Shown here piece after piece: positions 36,150 to 45,447 of a stretch of DNA of 64,000 nt. The position numbers and the translations under genes are program-made. Under the pieces are notes generated by a model. The model did not search any database. It saw only the letters and a program-made list of their open reading frames with translations, and had not been told where the DNA came from. The stretch comes from Bacillus sp. ISL-7. Its GTDB lineage: Bacteria > Bacillota > Bacilli > Bacillales_B > DSM-18226. The stretch lies in the NCBI RefSeq assembly GCF_018613065.1, contig NZ_JAGGQW010000002.1, positions 1 through 64,000 of the forward strand, in the 5' to 3' direction. The stretch's first letter is position 1; each line of letters starts with the position of its first letter.

Positions 36150-36656
36150 ATGAGTAAGCAACGCGTTTCAAGACGTCAATTTTTAAGTTACACCCTAACA
36201 GGGGTAGGCGGCTTCATGGCGGCTGGTATGCTAATGCCAATGGTAAGATTTGCAGTTGATCCTGTTTTAAAGGCTGAAGAAGGCGGCGATTTTGTTGCTA
36301 CAAAGCAAAAGGTATCTGATTTAACAAAAGATCCAGTTAAAGTTGACTTTACTTTTAAACAAAAGGATGCCTGGTATGAGTCAGAAGTAACGAATATCGC
36401 CTGGGTTTATAAGGATGATGCGGGGAAAATTGTAGCCCTTTCGCCTACTTGTAAACATTTGGGTTGTACTGTTAACTGGAATACTGACAAGGAACATCCA
36501 GGTCAATTCTTCTGTCCGTGCCATTATGGCCGCTACGAGAAAAACGGTAAAAACATTCCAGGAACACCGCCATTAGCACCACTTGATGTATATCCATTCA
36601 AGGAAAAAGATGGTTATCTTTATCTCGGTAAAGCTCAACCACGGAAGGAGGCGTAA
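36150..36656 (+). CDS. qcrA: Menaquinol:cytochrome c reductase Rieske subunit
   Basis: Iron-sulfur subunit of the cytochrome bc complex, 168 residues. Rieske ligands are Cys101/His103 in CKHLGC and Cys122/His125 in CPCHYG, with Cys106 and Cys124 for the stabilising disulfide. The N-terminal SRRQFLSYTLTG stretch has a twin-arginine motif (Arg8-Arg9) before the membrane helix, fitting Tat export of the folded protein. The ATG at 36150 follows an AGGGGGGG site; the frame is open 32 codons upstream but that part holds the promoter and leader. First gene of qcrABC. Confidence 0.95.
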   Translation: MSKQRVSRRQFLSYTLTGVGGFMAAGMLMPMVRFAVDPVLKAEEGGDFVATKQKVSDLTKDPVKVDFTFKQKDAWYESEVTNIAWVYKDDAGKIVALSPTCKHLGCTVNWNTDKEHPGQFFCPCHYGRYEKNGKNIPGTPPLAPLDVYPFKEKDGYLYLGKAQPRKEA

Positions 36657-36659
36657 CTA

Positions 36660-37334
36660 TTGTTAAACAAAATTTACGACTGGGTAGATGAACGTTTAGA
36701 TATTACGCCTTTGTGGCGCGATATCGCAGACCATGAAGTACCTGAGCATGTTAACCCAGCGCACCACTTTTCAGCGTTTGTATATTGCTTTGGAGGTCTT
36801 ACTTTCTTCGTAACCGTAATTCAAATTCTTTCTGGTATGTTTCTAACCATGTACTATGTACCAGATATTAAAAACGCATGGGAATCTGTTTATTATCTTC
36901 AAAATGAAGTTGCTTTTGGACAAATTGTACGTGGAATGCATCACTGGGGTGCAAGTTTAGTACTTGTAATGATGTTTTTACATACTCTACGCGTCTTTTT
37001 CCAAGGCGCCTATAAAAAACCTCGTGAATTGAACTGGGTTGTCGGGGTACTTATTTTCTTTGTCATGCTTGGCTTAGGTTTTACAGGGTACCTATTACCT
37101 TGGGATATGAAAGCGTTATTCGCTACTAAAGTAGGTCTGCAGATTGCCGAAGCGACACCATTCATCGGTACTCAAGTTAAGGTTTTACTTGCTGGTCATG
37201 AACACATTGTTGGTGCTCAAACATTAACCCGCTTCTTTGCAATTCATGTATTCTTCCTGCCTGGTGTATTGCTTGGACTAATGGGAGCTCACTTCTTAAT
37301 GATTCGTAAACAAGGTATTTCCGGACCACTATAA
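36660..37334 (+). CDS. qcrB: Menaquinol:cytochrome c reductase cytochrome b subunit
   Basis: Cytochrome b6-type subunit of 224 residues, the same length as B. subtilis QcrB, with four membrane helices carrying the histidines for two b-type haems (in HHWGASLVLVMMFLH near residues 93-107 and in TRFFAIHVFFLPG). The GYLLPWDMKALFAT loop belongs to the quinol-oxidation site. The start is TTG at 36660 after AAGGAGGCG. It oxidises the menaquinone made by the hepS/menG/hepT pathway at 23-25 kb. Confidence 0.95.
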   Translation: MLNKIYDWVDERLDITPLWRDIADHEVPEHVNPAHHFSAFVYCFGGLTFFVTVIQILSGMFLTMYYVPDIKNAWESVYYLQNEVAFGQIVRGMHHWGASLVLVMMFLHTLRVFFQGAYKKPRELNWVVGVLIFFVMLGLGFTGYLLPWDMKALFATKVGLQIAEATPFIGTQVKVLLAGHEHIVGAQTLTRFFAIHVFFLPGVLLGLMGAHFLMIRKQGISGPL

Positions 37335-37397
37335 AACGATTTTATTCTAATCGCAGTTTATTTCTATTAACTACGGAAAAAGGAGGGGGATTGCTCG

Positions 37398-38171
37398 ATG
37401 CATCGCGGTAAAGGTTTAAAGTTCGTTGGTGATTCACGTGTTTTAGCACCATCTGAACGAAAAAAGATGATTCCGAAAGATTACTCTGAATACCCTGGTA
37501 AAACAGAGGCGTTTTGGCCTAACTTCCTTTTGAAAGAATGGATGGTAGGAGCAGTATTTCTTATCGGCTTTTTATGTTTAACAGTAGCCCATCCGGCTCC
37601 GCTTGAAAGGATAGCGGACCCAACTGATACTGGGTACATTCCATTACCTGACTGGTATTTCTTGTTCTTGTATCAATTATTGAAATATACATTTGCATCT
37701 GGTCCATACACTGTAATCGGAGCAATGATTATACCAGGACTTGCTTTTGGAGGGTTATTATTAGCTCCGTTTCTCGATTCTGGTCCGGAACGACGTCCAA
37801 TGAAGCGTCCGATTGCAACTGCAGCTATGCTATTGGCACTAGCTGCCACCGTATATTTAACTTGGCAATCTGTTGCGACACATGATTGGGCAGCTGCTGA
37901 ACGCCAAGGTAAAATTGTTGCAAAAGTAGATATTGATAAATCAAGTGCCGGCTATAAAATAGCTAGTGCGAATACATGTATTACTTGTCATGGTGAAAAC
38001 CTTTCAGGCGGTGCTGGTGCACCCGCACTAGTCGGTACAGGCTTAAAACCAGAAGATATTGCAAAGATTGCCAAGGAAGGTAAAGGCGGTAAAATGCCAC
38101 CTGGTATCTTTAAAGGTACAGATGAGGAACTCAAAACACTTTCCGAATTCATAGCAAACCTTGGTAAGTAA
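37398..38171 (+). CDS. qcrC: Menaquinol:cytochrome c reductase subunit IV-cytochrome c fusion
   Basis: Fusion typical of Bacillus: residues 40-155 form the three-helix subunit IV part (with the DPTDTGYIPLPDWYFLFLYQ stretch), and residues 175-257 a cytochrome c domain with the haem-binding motif CITCH at 194-198 and the axial methionine in KMPPGIF near 235. 257 residues in total. It hands electrons on to cytochrome c and the terminal oxidase. ATG at 37398 follows AGGAGGGGG. A perfect terminator ends the operon. Confidence 0.95.
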   Translation: MHRGKGLKFVGDSRVLAPSERKKMIPKDYSEYPGKTEAFWPNFLLKEWMVGAVFLIGFLCLTVAHPAPLERIADPTDTGYIPLPDWYFLFLYQLLKYTFASGPYTVIGAMIIPGLAFGGLLLAPFLDSGPERRPMKRPIATAAMLLALAATVYLTWQSVATHDWAAAERQGKIVAKVDIDKSSAGYKIASANTCITCHGENLSGGAGAPALVGTGLKPEDIAKIAKEGKGGKMPPGIFKGTDEELKTLSEFIANLGK

Positions 38172-38183
38172 TAATCGAATGAT

Positions 38184-38214
38184 AAAAAGCTGACGAAAGA
38201 TCGTCAGCTTTTTT
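38184..38214 (+). terminator. Terminator of qcrABC
   Basis: AAAAAGCTGACGA/TCGTCAGCTTTTTT perfect stem with a four-base loop. Confidence 0.93.
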
Positions 38215-38252
38215 CTTCATGATAAAAAAACAAACATAAAAGGAGAGTTTTT

Positions 38253-38846
38253 GTGCGTTGGATTTATCCTCTCTTAGCAAATCGATCGATAATGAAGCTG
38301 TTATTGATTGTTAATATTGCCGGAACAATTTATGGGTACTACTGGTATGGGTGGCAACTAAAGGAGACACCTGCTATTTTTCTGTTGTTTGTTCCTGACA
38401 GCCCGACGGCTAGTTTATTTTTTGTTTTTGTTCTAGTTGCCTTTCTATTACGGAGAAACTGGCCCTTAATAGAGGCGCTAGCAATTGTCACTCTCTTTAA
38501 ATATGGAATCTGGGCAGTAGTCATGAATATCCTTGTCTATTTTGTTCAAGGAGAACTAGATGCGGTTGGCTATATGTTAATCTTGTCTCATTTCGCAATG
38601 GCTGTTCAAGGTATTTTATATGCTCCATTTTACAGATTTAAGTGGCGGCATTTAATTCTAACAGCTATTTGGACACTACATAATGATGTTATTGATTATG
38701 TTTTTTTCATGTTGCCAAGCTATCATATGCTTGATCGCTATACACCACAAATTGGCTATTTTACTTTCTGGCTTTCGATTCTTTCGATTGGACTTGCCTA
38801 TTATTTTTCAATTCGTCCCAAAAGTTACAAACTTGAAATAAAATAA
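38253..38846 (+). CDS. ypjA: YpjA-family membrane protein (DUF1405)
   Basis: Integral membrane protein of 197 residues with about six helices. The opening LLANRSIMKLLLIVNIAGTIYGYYWY and the HNDVIDYVF motif near residue 150 are family marks. The start is GTG at 38253 after AAGGAGAG. No function is established; it lies between qcrC and ypjB as in B. subtilis. Confidence 0.85.
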   Translation: MRWIYPLLANRSIMKLLLIVNIAGTIYGYYWYGWQLKETPAIFLLFVPDSPTASLFFVFVLVAFLLRRNWPLIEALAIVTLFKYGIWAVVMNILVYFVQGELDAVGYMLILSHFAMAVQGILYAPFYRFKWRHLILTAIWTLHNDVIDYVFFMLPSYHMLDRYTPQIGYFTFWLSILSIGLAYYFSIRPKSYKLEIK

Positions 38847-38856
38847 TCCCAGATGG

Positions 38857-38884
38857 TCTAACCTTGTCCACCCCTACATACATT
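38857..38884 (+). promoter_or_regulatory. Possible sigma-E promoter of ypjB
   Basis: CATACATT at 38877-38884 matches the sigma-E -10 exactly; the -35 region is poor. It lies 28 bases before the ypjB start, which fits a sporulation gene. Confidence 0.4.
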
Positions 38885-38912
38885 TTATTAGTAATGAAAG
38901 GGGGGACAAGGA

Positions 38913-39707
38913 TTGAGAAACAAATGGTTTTTTTTCTTTGCAATTATCATGATGCTTACTCCCATAACTGTAAATGCAGAACAACAATCTCCTATGGAGA
39001 AGCTTGATGATATATCAGATGAAGCTCTCCAAATGGTGAAGTTTCATAGATATGAAGACGCTAAAAGACTGCTTGATTATTTTTCGGATCAATTCACAAG
39101 CATTACTGGTAATGAACCGTCGCTAACAATGGATGAAGTAAGAATAATTAATACCTCCCATGATGAAGCAGTGGAAGCAGCAGTTAGTTCCAACATGAAA
39201 TATGAGGAACGAATAAATAAATTAGTCAAATTTCGTCTTGTCATTGATGCCATTGCAACAAGTCACCAACCATTATGGATTGAAATGGAAGATCAAATAA
39301 TGACAGCTTTTCATCAAGCAAAAGATGCGGCAATTAAGGGTGATTCAGGGCACTTTCATTCAAACTTTAACTCCTTTTTATCCTTGTATAACGTGATCTA
39401 TCCGAGTATGAAAATTGATGTGTCTGTAGAAAATGTTCAAAGACTAGACGCACGGATAGATTTTATTAATGAATACCGTTCCCAAGTTGTAAATGATTCT
39501 AAAAGCCAACAGGAGTTGGAAAAACTTGATACGGACTTAGTTAATCTCTTTTCTAACATGGAAGAGGATGAGGCAGATCCAAACATTTGGTGGGTCATTA
39601 TTTCGACAGGAAGCATTATTATCATGACATTATCCTATGTTGGCTGGAGAAAGTATCAAGGTGACAAGAATATGAAAAAAGACCGTTCGAGAGATTTAAA
39701 GGATTGA
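38913..39707 (+). CDS. ypjB: Sporulation protein YpjB
   Basis: Protein of 264 residues with a signal peptide (about residues 1-22, cleavage after VNA), a helical extracytoplasmic domain, and one membrane segment near residues 225-243 followed by a short basic tail. This is the architecture of the YpjB sporulation family. TTG at 38913 follows AAAGGGGGGACAAGG. In B. subtilis the gene is part of the sporulation regulon; exact function is unknown. A strong terminator ends it and also serves the convergent YitT gene. Confidence 0.85.
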   Translation: MRNKWFFFFAIIMMLTPITVNAEQQSPMEKLDDISDEALQMVKFHRYEDAKRLLDYFSDQFTSITGNEPSLTMDEVRIINTSHDEAVEAAVSSNMKYEERINKLVKFRLVIDAIATSHQPLWIEMEDQIMTAFHQAKDAAIKGDSGHFHSNFNSFLSLYNVIYPSMKIDVSVENVQRLDARIDFINEYRSQVVNDSKSQQELEKLDTDLVNLFSNMEEDEADPNIWWVIISTGSIIIMTLSYVGWRKYQGDKNMKKDRSRDLKD

Positions 39708-39720
39708 TTTAAAAGTTAAG

Positions 39721-39756
39721 AAAAAGCAATGTCCAAACGCGGACATTGCTTTTTTA
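39721..39756. terminator. Bidirectional terminator ypjB / ypjC
   Basis: Perfect stem AAAAAGCAATGTCC/GGACATTGCTTTTT with a six-base loop, A-run on one side and T-run on the other. Confidence 0.93.
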
Positions 39757-40626
39757 GTCTACTAAAGGCATTTTATTTTCATCGAGTGTGAAACCTTCTC
39801 CATGGACATCATGAACAATTGTGATGGAGACAAATGCATGGGGATCAACTGAAGTTATTACATTTTTTAAACTGACTATTTCATTTTTTGCGACAACACA
39901 ATATAAGACTTCACGCTCACTTTTAGTGTAAGAGCCGTATCCCTTTAGGACTGTTACTCCTCGGTCCATTTCTTCCATAATCTTAGAGGCAATTTGCTCG
40001 TTCTTTTCCGAAATAATCATAGCTCCTCGCGCTGAATAAGCACCTTCTAACATGAAATCAATTACTCTAGCGCCGATAAACACAGCTACGAGTGTGTACA
40101 TTGCTTGTTTATAATTTAAGTATGTTACCAAAGATAAAGCGATAACACATGCATCAAACAAGAACATTGTTTTTCCCATATTCCAGCCTGCATATTTTTG
40201 GACAAGCCTAGCAATAATATCTACTCCTCCTGTAGTTCCTCCATAACGGAAGATCACGCCTAAACCAATGCCTGTAAAAACCCCTGCAAATAATGCAGCT
40301 AATGTTAAATCACTTTGAAGTGGCATATCAATGGAATAGCGTTGAAATATCCATAAAAAAATGGACACCCCGACTGTCCCTAATATCGTATATAAAAATG
40401 TATTACGTCCTAACAATTTCCACCCAATAAAAAAAAGTGGTATATTTAAGAATAGATTTGAATAGGATGGATCCCATTTAAACAAGAAATAAAATAGAAG
40501 TGCGATGCCTGTGAAGCCGCCTTCTGCCAATTTGTTTTGCATATTAAAATTGACAAGGCCAAACGACATTATCGCTGCTCCCAATAGGATAAATAATATG
40601 TTTTTTACTTTAAGACCATGTAACAT
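39754..40626 (-). CDS. ypjC: YitT-family membrane protein
   Basis: Membrane protein of 290 residues: about five or six helices up to residue 200, including the family motif GLGVIFRYGGTTGGVDIIA near 120-138, then a soluble C-terminal DUF2179 domain (SARGAMIISEKNEQIASKIMEEMDRGVT and on to the HDVHGEGF end). Role uncertain. The start at 40626 follows GAGGGGGG on the minus strand. It is transcribed toward ypjB, and the position is that of ypjC in B. subtilis. Confidence 0.87.
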   Translation of the reverse strand: MLHGLKVKNILFILLGAAIMSFGLVNFNMQNKLAEGGFTGIALLFYFLFKWDPSYSNLFLNIPLFFIGWKLLGRNTFLYTILGTVGVSIFLWIFQRYSIDMPLQSDLTLAALFAGVFTGIGLGVIFRYGGTTGGVDIIARLVQKYAGWNMGKTMFLFDACVIALSLVTYLNYKQAMYTLVAVFIGARVIDFMLEGAYSARGAMIISEKNEQIASKIMEEMDRGVTVLKGYGSYTKSEREVLYCVVAKNEIVSLKNVITSVDPHAFVSITIVHDVHGEGFTLDENKMPLVD

Positions 40627-40822
40627 TAATAACCCCCCTCTACCATAAATTCTCTTATATGGCGGTTTTTATTATATCGAATAAAAAATGTTAGGGCAAT
40701 GAGTACAGTAAAAGAGGGTAATATAAATGAAAACATTTGTAAATCGTCGTTAATTTAGCTAACATAAACAATAGAATAAGGATATGGACATAATTATCAG
40801 TCTTATTGATGAGGTGAAATAC

Positions 40823-41167
40823 ATGGCCAAAGAAAAGACGATGAAAGACCTTCAGCAAGAAGTAGATTTGTACATTAGTCAATTTAAAGAGGGGTATTTC
40901 AGTCCGCTTGCGATGCTAGCAAGACTTACAGAAGAACTAGGGGAATTTGCTAGAGAAGTTAACCATTATTATGGTGAGAAACCCAAAAAAACAAGTGAAA
41001 CTGAAAAGGCCATCGAAGAAGAACTTGGTGATCTTTTATTTGTATTAATTTGTTTTGCTAACTCTTTAAATATCAGCTTAGAAGATGCACATAATTATGT
41101 AATGGAAAAATTTAAGACAAGAGACAAAAATCGGTGGACAAGAATTAATGAAGAAAAAATGGAGTGA
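40823..41167 (+). CDS. ypjD: MazG-like nucleotide pyrophosphohydrolase YpjD
   Basis: All-helical NTP pyrophosphohydrolase of 114 residues. Mg-binding acidic motif [10 protein letters not shown] (EExxE type) near residue 35 and the second acidic motif [11 protein letters not shown] near 65 are present. It probably removes non-canonical nucleotides. ATG at 40823 follows GAGGTG; the frame is open to 40784. The stop codon precedes dapB by five bases. First gene of a long unit ypjD-dapB-mgsA-bshB1-bshA-cca-birA. Confidence 0.92.
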   Translation: MAKEKTMKDLQQEVDLYISQFKEGYFSPLAMLARLTEELGEFAREVNHYYGEKPKKTSETEKAIEEELGDLLFVLICFANSLNISLEDAHNYVMEKFKTRDKNRWTRINEEKME

Positions 41168-41172
41168 ACTTT

Positions 41173-41976
41173 ATGGAACAAATTAAAATTATCATCGCTG
41201 GTCCCCGCGGCCGAATGGGCAGTGAAGCAGTGAAGTTAGTAACGAATATTGATCATTTTGAACTTTTAGCTGTTGTGGATCATAAATATGATGGAATGAT
41301 GCTTAGCGACTTGGAAGGCTTTCATTCAATACATAACGTACCCGTTTATAAAAATATCGAAACATGTCTGCAAAATGTCCATGCGGATGTCTTGATTGAT
41401 CTAACCACACCTGAGGTGGGCATGCATCACGCAAAAACTGCACTTACAAACAATGTTCGACCGGTGGTTGGAACAACAGGTTTTACTGCAAGAGATTTAG
41501 AGGAATTAGAACATATTTGTCATGAGAAAAAACTGGGATGTATTATTGCTCCGAATTTTGCCATTGGTGCTGTGTTAATGATGAAATTCTCACAAATGGC
41601 TGCGAAATATTTTAACGATATAGAAATTATTGAATTGCATCACGATCAAAAACTGGATGCTCCTTCAGGAACAGCTGTAAAAACAGCAGAAATGATTTCT
41701 GCAGTTCGTGAGGAAAAAAATCAGGGGCACCCAAATGAGAAAGAAACGATCCAAGGTGCGCGGGGTGCAACGTTCGATGGAATGCATATTCACTCGGTAC
41801 GCTTGCCTGGACTTGTTGCCCACCAACAGGTTTTATTTGGATCTGATGGTCAGACTCTAACAATAAGGCATGATTCATACCATCGCGGCTCTTTTATGTC
41901 GGGTGTAAAAGTGGCAGTAGAATCTGTAATGACACATAATACTTTTGTTTATGGACTAGAAAATATTTTAGAGTAG
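41173..41976 (+). CDS. dapB: 4-hydroxy-tetrahydrodipicolinate reductase
   Basis: NAD(P)H-dependent reductase of the lysine/diaminopimelate pathway, 267 residues as in B. subtilis. The pathway also provides dipicolinate for spores. The nucleotide-binding GPRGRMG lies at residues 9-15, VVGTTGF near 97 and the catalytic [13 protein letters not shown] segment near 158-170. ATG at 41173 follows GGAGTGA at the end of ypjD; a GTG at 41164 overlaps that gene and the ribosome binding site. Confidence 0.96.
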   Translation: MEQIKIIIAGPRGRMGSEAVKLVTNIDHFELLAVVDHKYDGMMLSDLEGFHSIHNVPVYKNIETCLQNVHADVLIDLTTPEVGMHHAKTALTNNVRPVVGTTGFTARDLEELEHICHEKKLGCIIAPNFAIGAVLMMKFSQMAAKYFNDIEIIELHHDQKLDAPSGTAVKTAEMISAVREEKNQGHPNEKETIQGARGATFDGMHIHSVRLPGLVAHQQVLFGSDGQTLTIRHDSYHRGSFMSGVKVAVESVMTHNTFVYGLENILE

Positions 41977-41987
41977 GGAGTAAATAT

Positions 41988-42404
41988 ATGAATATTGCCT
42001 TAATAGCTCATGATAAAAAGAAAAATGATTTGGTTCAGTTCGCGACTGCTTATCAAAATATATTTTCGAAGCATACATTATTTGCGACTGGGACAACTGG
42101 ACAGCGAATTAGTGAGGCAACGGGTCTAAGTATAACTCGTTTTCAATCTGGACCCCTTGGCGGTGACCAGCAAATCGGAGCAATGATTGCCCAAAATAAA
42201 ATGGATGCTGTTTTCTTCTTCCGTGACCCATTAACATCACAGCCACATGAACCAGATGTAACAGCATTGGTTAGACTATGTGATGTATACTCGATTCCAC
42301 TTGCTACTAATATGGGAACTGCAGAATTATTAATTAGAGGCCTAGAACTGGGGCTTATTGAGTGGAGAAATCTAAATAAAGAGAATGGTGCAATCAATGA
42401 TTAA
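41988..42404 (+). CDS. mgsA: Methylglyoxal synthase
   Basis: Converts dihydroxyacetone phosphate to methylglyoxal, 138 residues. Signature motifs: ALIAHDKKK at residues 4-12 with the phosphate-binding histidine and lysine, ATGTTG near 45-50, and [14 protein letters not shown] near 64-77 with the catalytic aspartate. ATG at 41988 follows GGGAGT. Bacillithiol, made by the next two genes, is the thiol cofactor used to detoxify methylglyoxal, so the neighbourhood makes chemical sense. It overlaps bshB1 by eight bases. Confidence 0.96.
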   Translation: MNIALIAHDKKKNDLVQFATAYQNIFSKHTLFATGTTGQRISEATGLSITRFQSGPLGGDQQIGAMIAQNKMDAVFFFRDPLTSQPHEPDVTALVRLCDVYSIPLATNMGTAELLIRGLELGLIEWRNLNKENGAIND

Positions 42405-43107
42405 TCAGCACCTTCATGTCCTTGCATTTGGTGCACATGCGGACGATGTCGAGATTGGCATGGCTGGAACGATTGCTAAATTGACCTCCCAAGGGAAACA
42501 AGTTGGTATCTGTGACTTAACAGATGCCGACCTTTCTTCAAATGGGAATGTACCCCTAAGAAAAGAGGAGGCGGCAAAGGCTGCAGGGATACTAAACGTC
42601 TCTATGCGTACATCACTGGGTTTTCCAGATAGAGGATTATTTCTTAAAGACGAATACATAAGAGAGATTGCAAGGATTATTAGAACATACAAGCCTCACA
42701 GTGTGTTTGCACCTTATTTTGAAGACCGCCATCCTGACCATGGTCATTGTGCTAGTTTAGTGGAGGAAGCTGTTTTTTCATCTGCCATAAGAAAATATGT
42801 AACAGAAGGTAATGAACCTGCACATCGGGTGGAAAGAGTTTATTTTTATATGATTAATGGTTTTCATAATCCAGATTTCACCATTGATATTACTCAATAT
42901 ATGGATAAAAAACTCCAAGCATTGAGGGAGTACAAAAGCCAATTCGAGCAAACAGAAGAAAGCTATAGTACTCCGCTTGTAAATGGGTATATTGAAACTG
43001 TTGAGTCAAGGGAAAGAATGTTTGGTAAGTTGGTTGGTGTTACATTTGCTGAAGGGTTCAAAACGAAAGTTCCAATCCTTTTGAATCGTGATTTGATAGG
43101 AGAATAA
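42397..43107 (+). CDS. bshB1: Bacillithiol biosynthesis deacetylase BshB1
   Basis: Zinc deacetylase of the PIG-L/LmbE family, 236 residues, removing acetyl from N-acetylglucosaminyl-malate. The zinc motif AHADDVE is at residues 12-18 and the second part, DRHPDHGH with the ligand histidine, near 108-115. ATG at 42397 is preferred (GGTG six bases upstream; start near LAFGAHADD as in the family); an in-frame ATG at 42385 would add four residues. Followed two bases later by bshA. Confidence 0.93.
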   Translation: MINQHLHVLAFGAHADDVEIGMAGTIAKLTSQGKQVGICDLTDADLSSNGNVPLRKEEAAKAAGILNVSMRTSLGFPDRGLFLKDEYIREIARIIRTYKPHSVFAPYFEDRHPDHGHCASLVEEAVFSSAIRKYVTEGNEPAHRVERVYFYMINGFHNPDFTIDITQYMDKKLQALREYKSQFEQTEESYSTPLVNGYIETVESRERMFGKLVGVTFAEGFKTKVPILLNRDLIGE

Positions 43108-43109
43108 AC

Positions 43110-44237
43110 ATGAGGAAACTTAAAATTGGTATTACTTGCTATCCGACAGTAGGTGGTTCAGGTGTAGTAGCGACGGAATTAGGGAAAATGCTCGCTGAAA
43201 AGGGACATGAAATTCATTTCATCTCATCAAGTATCCCATTTAGATTAAATAAAATGTACCATAATATCTATTATCATCAGGTTGAAGTGAATCAATATTC
43301 CGTGTTTCAGTACCCACCTTACGATATCGCCTTAGCAAGTAAAATGGCGGAAGTGGCTAATCGGGAAAAATTAGATCTGCTACACGTCCACTATGCTATT
43401 CCTCACGCTGTATGTGCAATACTAGCAAAGCAAATGAGCCATCGAGATATTAAAATTGTCACAACATTACATGGTACCGATATAACGGTTTTGGGGTATG
43501 ATCCTTCTTTGACAGATGCGATTAAATTTGGAATTGAAAAATCGGATGTGGTAACAGCAGTTTCCAAGGCTTTAGTGGACCAAACCTATGAGTTGATCAA
43601 TCCAGATAAACAAATTGAAACAGTGTATAACTTTATTGATGACCGCATTTATAAAAAAAGTGATGCACGTGCTTTAAAGTCAGAATTTGGGATAAAAGAA
43701 GATGAAAGGGTAATTATTCACGTTTCCAATTTCCGTCCAGTGAAACGGGTACAAGATGTAGTAAAGTCCTTTGCAAAGATTGCAGCTGTAATGCCAGCCA
43801 AGCTACTATTGGTCGGTGATGGCCCTGAAATGACCATCATCTGTAAACTTGTCAGAGAGTTTGGACTAGAAGATCAAGTCATTTTCTTAGGTAAACAAGA
43901 GAGCCTAGAGGAATTGTACTCCATCAGTGATTTAATGCTGTTATTATCGGAAAAGGAAAGCTTTGGACTTGTTGCATTAGAGGCGATGGCATGTGGAGTT
44001 CCTTGTGTCGGTACGAATGTTGGTGGTGTACCAGAAGTTATTAATCATGGAATGAATGGATTTATTTGTGAAGTAGGCGACATCGACGATATCTCTAATA
44101 AGTCATTAGCCATTTTAGTTGATCAGGACCTTCATCAGCAATTTTCCAAACAATCTGTGGAGACAGCAAAAACTAAATTTAAGGCTGACCAAATTGTTGA
44201 ACAATATGAACAAATATATTTTAATTTACTGAATTAA
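43110..44237 (+). CDS. bshA: N-acetylglucosaminyl-malate synthase BshA
   Basis: GT4-type glycosyltransferase, 375 residues, that joins UDP-GlcNAc to malate in the first step of bacillithiol synthesis. Glycine-rich [14 protein letters not shown] near residues 12-25 binds [12 protein letters not shown] lies near 117-125, and the EX7E pattern occurs in [16 protein letters not shown] near 285-300. ATG at 43110 follows GGAGAA. BshC, the last synthesis enzyme, is not in this window. Confidence 0.95.
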   Translation: MRKLKIGITCYPTVGGSGVVATELGKMLAEKGHEIHFISSSIPFRLNKMYHNIYYHQVEVNQYSVFQYPPYDIALASKMAEVANREKLDLLHVHYAIPHAVCAILAKQMSHRDIKIVTTLHGTDITVLGYDPSLTDAIKFGIEKSDVVTAVSKALVDQTYELINPDKQIETVYNFIDDRIYKKSDARALKSEFGIKEDERVIIHVSNFRPVKRVQDVVKSFAKIAAVMPAKLLLVGDGPEMTIICKLVREFGLEDQVIFLGKQESLEELYSISDLMLLLSEKESFGLVALEAMACGVPCVGTNVGGVPEVINHGMNGFICEVGDIDDISNKSLAILVDQDLHQQFSKQSVETAKTKFKADQIVEQYEQIYFNLLN

Positions 44238-44247
44238 GGTGAAGTAA

Positions 44248-45447
44248 ATGATTGACCCATTTTTAGCAGCAAGTCCTGTATTAAAAAAGCTGGAGGATGC
44301 TGGCTTTGAAGCCTATTTTGTTGGTGGCTCCGTTAGAGATTTTCTGTTAAAACGAGAGATTAATGACGTTGATATTGCAACAAGCGCAACCCCCGATGAA
44401 GTGAAAAGGATTTTTCCAAAAACAGTGGACATTGGAATCGAACATGGAACAGTTCTCGTTCTTGTAAATAATGGAGGATATGAAATTACCACCTTTAGGA
44501 CCGAATCAGACTATCAAGATTATCGAAGACCCAAAGAGGTTACCTTTATCCGCAACTTAAAAGAGGATTTACAGCGCAGAGATTTTACAATGAATGCTAT
44601 TGCAATGGACAGAAATAGAAAATTAATTGACCCATTTAATGGATTTATAGCCATTCAAGAAAGAATAATTCAAACAGTTGGAAGTCCGAATGACCGCTTC
44701 CAAGAAGACGCCTTAAGAATGATGAGAGCAGTTAGGTTTGTAAGCCAACTCTCTTTTCAGATCGAAAGCGGTACGGTTCAAGCATTAGCAAAGCTTGTTC
44801 ACTTGCTTGATAACATTGCTGTAGAGAGAAAAAGGGCGGAGTTTGAGAAACTCTTAATTGGTAAAAATAAGACTAAAGCGTTGAATATTCTCCTTGAAGC
44901 AAATATTTATTCTTATTTGCCAGGTTTGAAGGGAAAGAGGCAGCAATTAGAGGAGTTCCGTAGTTTTAAAAGTGGGAATCTTAATAAAAATGAAATGTGG
45001 TCACTCTTAATTTTCTGTATAAATTTAAAAGAAAAAGAGATAGAGTTATTTTTAAAAGAGTGGCGGCTTGCACTTAAGGAAATAAGAGAGATTCAACAAG
45101 TTGTTCATTTCCTTACAAAAAGACTTGAACAAGATTGGACCATATATCACCTATATTCTGCTGGTCGTGAACATATCCTATCAACGGAAAAGCTCTACCA
45201 TGTTATTAATGGGACCAACGAAGTTCAATCGATTGAACATTTGATTAAGCTGTATGAAACCCTGCCGATAAAAGACCGTTCAGAAATGAATGTGACTGGA
45301 AATGACGTAATGGATTGGTTCAATAAAAGAGGTGGACCATGGCTTAAGGAGACGCTTTTAACCATCGAAGAAAATATTCTAGCCGGAAATCTAGATAACG
45401 ACAAAGAAAAGATCAAGGAGTGGCTAATGAAGTGCAATCAGAAATAA
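44248..45447 (+). CDS. cca: CCA-adding tRNA nucleotidyltransferase
   Basis: Adds or repairs the CCA end of tRNA, 399 residues (B. subtilis 397). Class II features: GGSVRDFLL with the DVDIAT carboxylates at residues 27-45, RRDFTMNAIAMD near 111-122, and DRFQEDALRMMRAVRF near 150-165. It is the full enzyme, not a poly(A) polymerase, by these motifs and by context in the Bacillus unit before birA. ATG at 44248 follows AGGTGAAG. The 3' end overlaps the birA start by 16 bases. Confidence 0.94.
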   Translation: MIDPFLAASPVLKKLEDAGFEAYFVGGSVRDFLLKREINDVDIATSATPDEVKRIFPKTVDIGIEHGTVLVLVNNGGYEITTFRTESDYQDYRRPKEVTFIRNLKEDLQRRDFTMNAIAMDRNRKLIDPFNGFIAIQERIIQTVGSPNDRFQEDALRMMRAVRFVSQLSFQIESGTVQALAKLVHLLDNIAVERKRAEFEKLLIGKNKTKALNILLEANIYSYLPGLKGKRQQLEEFRSFKSGNLNKNEMWSLLIFCINLKEKEIELFLKEWRLALKEIREIQQVVHFLTKRLEQDWTIYHLYSAGREHILSTEKLYHVINGTNEVQSIEHLIKLYETLPIKDRSEMNVTGNDVMDWFNKRGGPWLKETLLTIEENILAGNLDNDKEKIKEWLMKCNQK

